Source of the DNA: Arthrobacter sp. OY3WO11 | GTDB taxonomy: Bacteria > Actinomycetota > Actinomycetes > Actinomycetales > Micrococcaceae | Reading direction: 5' to 3' | Assembly (NCBI RefSeq): GCF_001641125.1 | Contig: NZ_LWLP01000001.1 | Location: 4,157,828 to 4,221,827, forward strand | Length of the DNA: 64,000 nucleotides | Shown here: piece by piece, positions 60,101-64,000 of the stretch | How the letters are laid out: the number at the start of each line of letters is the position of its first letter | How positions within the stretch are numbered: position 1 is the stretch's first letter | Notes under the pieces: model-generated | Database searches by the model: none | What the model saw: the letters and a program-made list of their open reading frames with translations, nothing else | Told to the model about the DNA's origin: nothing | Translations under genes and position numbers: made by a program

Positions 60101-60148
60101 ACAGAAGGCCGGGCGGCCACCGCAAGAGGTGGCCGCCCGGCCTTCTGT
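60101..60148. terminator. Bidirectional terminator between the zinc-ribbon gene and putA
   Basis: Near-perfect inverted repeat ACAGAAGGCCGGGCGGCCACC and its complement around GCAAGA (60101-60148). 21-bp stem, very GC-rich core flanked by A/T, between convergent genes. Confidence 0.92.
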
Positions 60149-60155
60149 TGTGCTG

Positions 60156-63100
60156 CTAGATCAGCGCATCCGAGAGGTGGTTCGGGGTGCCGAAGCGGTG
60201 GGCGGTGATGCTGACGGCCTGTTCGTGCAGGAAGGGCAGCAATTCAATGCGGCCCGCTTCGGTGACCGGGTGGGCGTAGATTGCCAGGTCGGGACGTCCT
60301 CCCGTGGCCTTCGCCAGGGCCGTTGCAGTGCCGCCGATCAGGCGGACGCGGCCATTGGACAGCTTGCCCGCTGCCGCGCGCCTGCCCGTGGAAGCCAGCC
60401 AGTCGGCGTCAGACTCCACCGTCACCTCGATGTCCAGGGCAATCAGCACCGGGCGCAGCTGGGCGGGAAGCTCGAAGGCTGTGGACACCGTCAGTTCCGA
60501 TCCGGCCAGCACGCCGGCCGCCACGGTCCGCACCAGCTGCGCCAGCGGTGCACCCTCGGACAGCCGCACCGTCAGGGGAAGGCTGCGGTAGCGGAAGATG
60601 TTGCGTTCCGCGCTGAGTCCGGAGACGTCCTCGGCGGTACCGAATTCATCGGCCCAGGCCTGCGCGTCGGAGGCCAGTGCGCGCCGGACCGACGCGAGGT
60701 CTTCAGGTTCCAGCGCGGCTTCGGCTGCATCGAGGATGCGGCGCACGCCCGGGTGGGTGATGCTTGCATCCGCTGTGCCTGTGGCAGGGGTCCAGTTGCC
60801 CAGGCCTGCCAGGTAGTTGGGTCCGCCTGCCTTGGTGCCTGCGCCAACGGCTGACTTCTTCCAGCCGCCGAACGGCTGGCGCTGCACGATGGCGCCGGTG
60901 ATGCCGCGGTTCACGTAGAGGTTTCCGGCTTGGATGGTGTCCAGCCAGGTACGGAGTTCCTCGGAGTTCAGGGAGTGCAGGCCGGCGGTGAGGCCGTACT
61001 CGATCTGGTTCTGGATGGCGATGGCCTCTTCCAGGGTCTCTGCGGTCATCACGCCCAGGACCGGCCCGAAGAATTCAGTGAGGTGGAAGTAGGAGCCGCG
61101 CTTGACGCCGTAGCGTACGCCCGGGCTCCAGAGCCGGCCGGTGCCGTCCAGCTTCTTCGGCTCAACGGCCCAGTTTTCCCCGTCGCCCAGGGTGGTGAGG
61201 GCGTTGAGGAGCTTGCCGTTGGCGGGCTCGATGATCGGGCCCATCTGGCTGGTGGGGTCCTCCGGGTACCCCACCTTCAGGGAGGTGACGGCGTCGATCA
61301 GCTGGTTGTGGAAGCGCCTGGATTTGGCCACGGAGCCCACCAGGATCACTAGTGAGGCGGCCGAGCACTTCTGGCCGGCGTGGCCGAACGCGGAGTACGC
61401 CACGTCCTTGGCTGCCAGGTCCAGGTCCGCGCTGGGGGTGACGATGATGGCGTTCTTGCCGCTGGTCTCGGCCAGCAGCGGCAGGTCCTGGCGGAAGGAC
61501 CGGAACAGCTCGGCGGTCTCGTAGCCGCCGGTGAGGATCACCCGGTCGACGGCCGGGTGGCTGATGAGCTGCTTGCCCAGCTCCCTTTCGCCGAGCTGCA
61601 CCATGGTGAGGACATCGCGCGGAACGCCGGCCTCCCACAGTGCTTCGACCATCACGGCGCCGCTGCGGGCGGCCTGCCTGGCAGGCTTGATCACGACGGC
61701 GGAGCCGGCGGCGAGTGCCGCGAGCGTGGACCCTGCCGGGATGGCGACCGGGAAGTTCCACGGCGGCGTGACTACGGTGAGCTTCGCTGGGACGAACGTG
61801 GCGCCGTCGACCTTGTCCAGCTTCCGCGCGGACTCGGCGTAGTAGTGGGCAAAGTCCACCGCTTCGCTGACCTCGGGATCGCCCTGGTCGATGGTCTTGC
61901 CGGTTTCGCTGGCCATGACCTCGAGCAGGTCAGCGCGTCGGGCTTCCAGGACGTCGCCCGCGCGGTGCAGGATCTCGGCACGCTCGGCGCCCGAGAGTTC
62001 ACCCCAGGCCTTGCCCTTTTCGACGGCCGTGGTGACGGCGTCGTTCAGCTTTGCTTCGTCGTTGATGAAGGCGGCTTCCACGGCGGCGTTGCCGAGCGTG
62101 GAGGACGGGACGCGCTCCAGGATGGCGCGGCCCCAGTCGCGGTTGGCCGGCAAGGACGGGTCAGTATCCGGGGTGTCCTTGAAAGAATCATGCGGCAGGG
62201 GCTGCGGCTTGAGGTTCCGGTTCTGCTGCCGGTTGGCCGGCGGGACACTGTTGTCCAGCGCCTCGAGGGAGGAGAGGAAACGCTGCTTTTCCCGCTCGAA
62301 GAGGACTTCGTTTTCGCTCAGCTCGAAAACCGCTGACATGAAGTTGTCCTGGCTGGCGCCCTCTTCGAGGCGGCGGATCAGGTAGGCGATGGCGACGTCG
62401 AACTCGGCCGGGTGCACCACCGGGGTGTAGAGCAGGAGCGAGCCGACGTCCTTCTTGACGGCCTCGGCCTGGCCCTGCGCCATGCCAAGCAGCATTTCGA
62501 ATTCGATGTTCTGCCGTGCGGTATCCGCGATGCCGCGCTTTTTGGCAAGGAGCCAGGCGAAGGCGATGTCGAACAGGTTGTGGCCGGCCACGCCGATCCG
62601 GATGTTCTTGATCCGCTCCGGGTGCAGGGAGTAGTTGATGACGCTCTTGTAGCTGGTGTCCGAGTCCTGCTTGGTTCCCCAGGTGGCAAGCGGCCAGTCG
62701 TGGAGCGAGGACTCCACCTGCTCCATGGGCAGGTTGGCGCCCTTCACCACGCGGACCTTGATGGCGGCGCCGCCGTTGGCGCGGCGCTCAGCGGCCCAGT
62801 CCTGCAGGCGGATCATGGCGGAGAGTGCGTCCGGAAGGTAAGCCTGGAGCACGATGCCGGCCTCGAGGTTCTTGAACTGGGGCTTGTCCAGGATCCTGGT
62901 GAAGACCGCGATGGTCATGTCCAGGTCCTTGTACTCCTCCATGTCCAGGTTGATGAACTTGGCCTTGGGAAATGAGGCTGCGCGCTCGAACAGCGGGGTG
63001 AGCTTCTCGACGACGTGCTCAACGGCTTCGTCGAAGGCCCACGGCGAGTGCGGGGCCACCGTGGAGGAGACCTTGATGGAGACGTAGTCGACGTCGGGAC

Positions 63101-63662
63101 GCGCCAGCAGCGTGTGCGTTCCTTCGAGCCGGCGCGAGGCCTCGTGCTCGCCCAGGACAGCTTCGCCGAGGAGGTTGACGTTGAGCTTGATCCCGTCCTT
63201 GCGGATCTTTGCGATGGCGAGTCCCAGCTTGGCGTCGGTGGCGTCAACGATCAGGTGGCCCACCATCTCGCGCAGGATCTTGCGGGCGACGGGGATAACA
63301 ACCTGCGGCAGGACCGGGGCCATGGTGCCGCCGAGTGCGACGGCGCTCCGCATGTACCAGGGCAGGAAGGCAGGGACTTTGGGGGCGAGCGCGGCGAGGT
63401 TGCGTGCGGCGACGTTCAGGTCCTCGGGGCGGACCACGCCGTCCACGAAGCCAACAGTGAATTCCAGGCCGTTGGGGTCCTTCAGGACGCCGGCGAGCTG
63501 CTGGGCGGAAGCGTCCACGGGAACCTTGGACGCCTCGGTCAGCCAATGGCGGACCAGTGCCACCGCTTCGTTGGCCAATGCCTTGGCCTGGGGCACGTCA
63601 ACGTCGACAGTCCGGGGCGCAGTTCCGGTGGCGACTGCCGGTTCCATTGCAATGTGGGTCAT
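60156..63662 (-). CDS. putA: Bifunctional proline/P5C dehydrogenase PutA
   Basis: 1168 residues converting proline to glutamate. N-terminal FAD proline dehydrogenase (about 90-470; DVDYVSIKVSS, RVVKGANLPMEQ), then NAD aldehyde dehydrogenase (about 560-1030; TPPWNFPVAIPAGSTLAALAAGSAVVIKPA, FGHAGQKCSAASLVILVGS with the catalytic Cys). No ribbon-helix-helix DNA-binding domain, so it does not regulate itself in the E. coli way. ATG at 63662 is preferred over one 5 codons in. A long palindrome lies about 80-110 nt upstream. Confidence 0.95.
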   Translation of the reverse strand: MTHIAMEPAVATGTAPRTVDVDVPQAKALANEAVALVRHWLTEASKVPVDASAQQLAGVLKDPNGLEFTVGFVDGVVRPEDLNVAARNLAALAPKVPAFLPWYMRSAVALGGTMAPVLPQVVIPVARKILREMVGHLIVDATDAKLGLAIAKIRKDGIKLNVNLLGEAVLGEHEASRRLEGTHTLLARPDVDYVSIKVSSTVAPHSPWAFDEAVEHVVEKLTPLFERAASFPKAKFINLDMEEYKDLDMTIAVFTRILDKPQFKNLEAGIVLQAYLPDALSAMIRLQDWAAERRANGGAAIKVRVVKGANLPMEQVESSLHDWPLATWGTKQDSDTSYKSVINYSLHPERIKNIRIGVAGHNLFDIAFAWLLAKKRGIADTARQNIEFEMLLGMAQGQAEAVKKDVGSLLLYTPVVHPAEFDVAIAYLIRRLEEGASQDNFMSAVFELSENEVLFEREKQRFLSSLEALDNSVPPANRQQNRNLKPQPLPHDSFKDTPDTDPSLPANRDWGRAILERVPSSTLGNAAVEAAFINDEAKLNDAVTTAVEKGKAWGELSGAERAEILHRAGDVLEARRADLLEVMASETGKTIDQGDPEVSEAVDFAHYYAESARKLDKVDGATFVPAKLTVVTPPWNFPVAIPAGSTLAALAAGSAVVIKPARQAARSGAVMVEALWEAGVPRDVLTMVQLGERELGKQLISHPAVDRVILTGGYETAELFRSFRQDLPLLAETSGKNAIIVTPSADLDLAAKDVAYSAFGHAGQKCSAASLVILVGSVAKSRRFHNQLIDAVTSLKVGYPEDPTSQMGPIIEPANGKLLNALTTLGDGENWAVEPKKLDGTGRLWSPGVRYGVKRGSYFHLTEFFGPVLGVMTAETLEEAIAIQNQIEYGLTAGLHSLNSEELRTWLDTIQAGNLYVNRGITGAIVQRQPFGGWKKSAVGAGTKAGGPNYLAGLGNWTPATGTADASITHPGVRRILDAAEAALEPEDLASVRRALASDAQAWADEFGTAEDVSGLSAERNIFRYRSLPLTVRLSEGAPLAQLVRTVAAGVLAGSELTVSTAFELPAQLRPVLIALDIEVTVESDADWLASTGRRAAAGKLSNGRVRLIGGTATALAKATGGRPDLAIYAHPVTEAGRIELLPFLHEQAVSITAHRFGTPNHLSDALI

Positions 63663-63739
63663 GGCTTTTCTCGTTCTTTCCTGGGTTTCAAGGAGGTCTT
63701 ATCCACCAGTATGAGCTTCCACTCACATAAGATAAAGCG

Positions 63740-63771
63740 ATCTTTTCTAAGCAATACAGGTTAGAAAAGAT
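63740..63771. promoter_or_regulatory. Palindromic operator upstream of putA
   Basis: Perfect 11-bp arms ATCTTTTCTAA and TTAGAAAAGAT around a 10-nt spacer, in an AT-rich stretch 78 nt before the putA start. Likely binding site of a proline regulator. Confidence 0.7.
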
Positions 63772-64000
63772 GAAGAATTAAGCGCCCCCACTTCCCCCCT
63801 TCCCCCACCCGACGCGCACCCTCGGCACTCTCCCGGCGCCCTCTCACTTGACGCCGCAACCCCCCGGACGCTCGTTACCTTTTTCGTAGCCCGTTTCCTG
63901 TTGCAGGATGTGGGTGTGCTGGCCTGCTGGTCCCTGGGCATGATTGCGACGCTCTGTTGATGATGATCCTGAGAGTGTTGTCACCTGGGGCTGGTAGGTG
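63772..64000. other. Non-coding window edge
   Basis: C-rich sequence (63780-63870) and then mixed sequence to the end. Short frames exist but none has an RBS, family match or convincing codon use. A gene may begin beyond the window. Confidence 0.5.

Noticed and set aside
63747..63941. Small minus-strand ORF at the window end
   Set aside because: Overlaps the putA operator, Ser/Gly/Arg-rich, no RBS or family.

Overview
The window is 64 kb of GC-rich, densely packed chromosomal DNA from an actinobacterium, most likely a member of the Micrococcaceae close to Arthrobacter or Pseudarthrobacter. The reasons are the HspR/HAIR-controlled dnaK-grpE-dnaJ-hspR operon, a one-cysteine ArsC of the mycothiol-dependent type, a SAM-I/IV-clan riboswitch before a metZ cluster, a TPP riboswitch before ykoEDC, a fused MrpA/B antiporter subunit, a DUF222/HNH (13E12-type) gene, and many genes that appear to start with no leader (a -10 hexamer 6-7 nt before the start codon). 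There are no rRNA genes, phages or complete insertion sequences. This taxonomic call is inference from gene content, not a database match.

Layout. 1-2747: the end of an arsenic cluster, thioredoxin reductase (arsT-like, cut by the window edge), a 23-residue cysteine-rich peptide, a flavoprotein with a cysteine-bearing tail (arsO-like) and arsC. 2782-7539: a small membrane protein, then the heat-shock operon on the minus strand with two HAIR operators flanking its promoter. 7689-13249: an acidic repeat protein, an MMPL exporter divergent from a MarR regulator, a methyltransferase, a LysE exporter and a small phosphatase. 13299-17930: folate (p-aminobenzoate) genes, a kinase-PabB fusion and PabC, around a divergent cardiolipin synthase. 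17997-22258: small enzymes and a large secreted-domain/OpgC membrane protein. 22575-24590: SAM riboswitch, DUF1737, rhodanese and MetZ.

24614-30215: a methyltransferase ending in a 15-bp tandem repeat, an HNH protein, a YbdK-type ligase and a MurA paralogue carrying its own HTH domain. 30394-34470: a secreted protein and the thiamine-precursor ECF transporter ykoEDC under a TPP riboswitch. 34555-38665: a heme-degrading-domain protein, DUF4383, a three-gene coupled unit (heme-oxygenase-like diiron protein, glycosyltransferase, CDGSH protein) and DUF4235. 38684-45193: the six-gene Mrp antiporter operon. 45389-52441: an MFS carrier, a LacI-controlled carbohydrate operon with a 40-bp palindromic operator, and a KhtTU-like K+/H+ antiporter. 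52489-63662: dcd, a CAP/FG-GAP secreted protein preceded by an apparently leaderless 18-codon leader ORF, a SRPBCC protein, tRNA-Gly(CCC), a lysine-rich mini-protein coupled to an N5-(carboxyethyl)ornithine synthase homologue, an MFS/LysR divergent pair and putA.

The most unusual items are the vicinal-cysteine micropeptide inside the ars cluster, several domain fusions (HTH-MurA, kinase-PabB, degenerate GH26-like/OpgC), the coupled diiron-GT2-CDGSH unit, and the leaderless leader peptide before the CAP protein.
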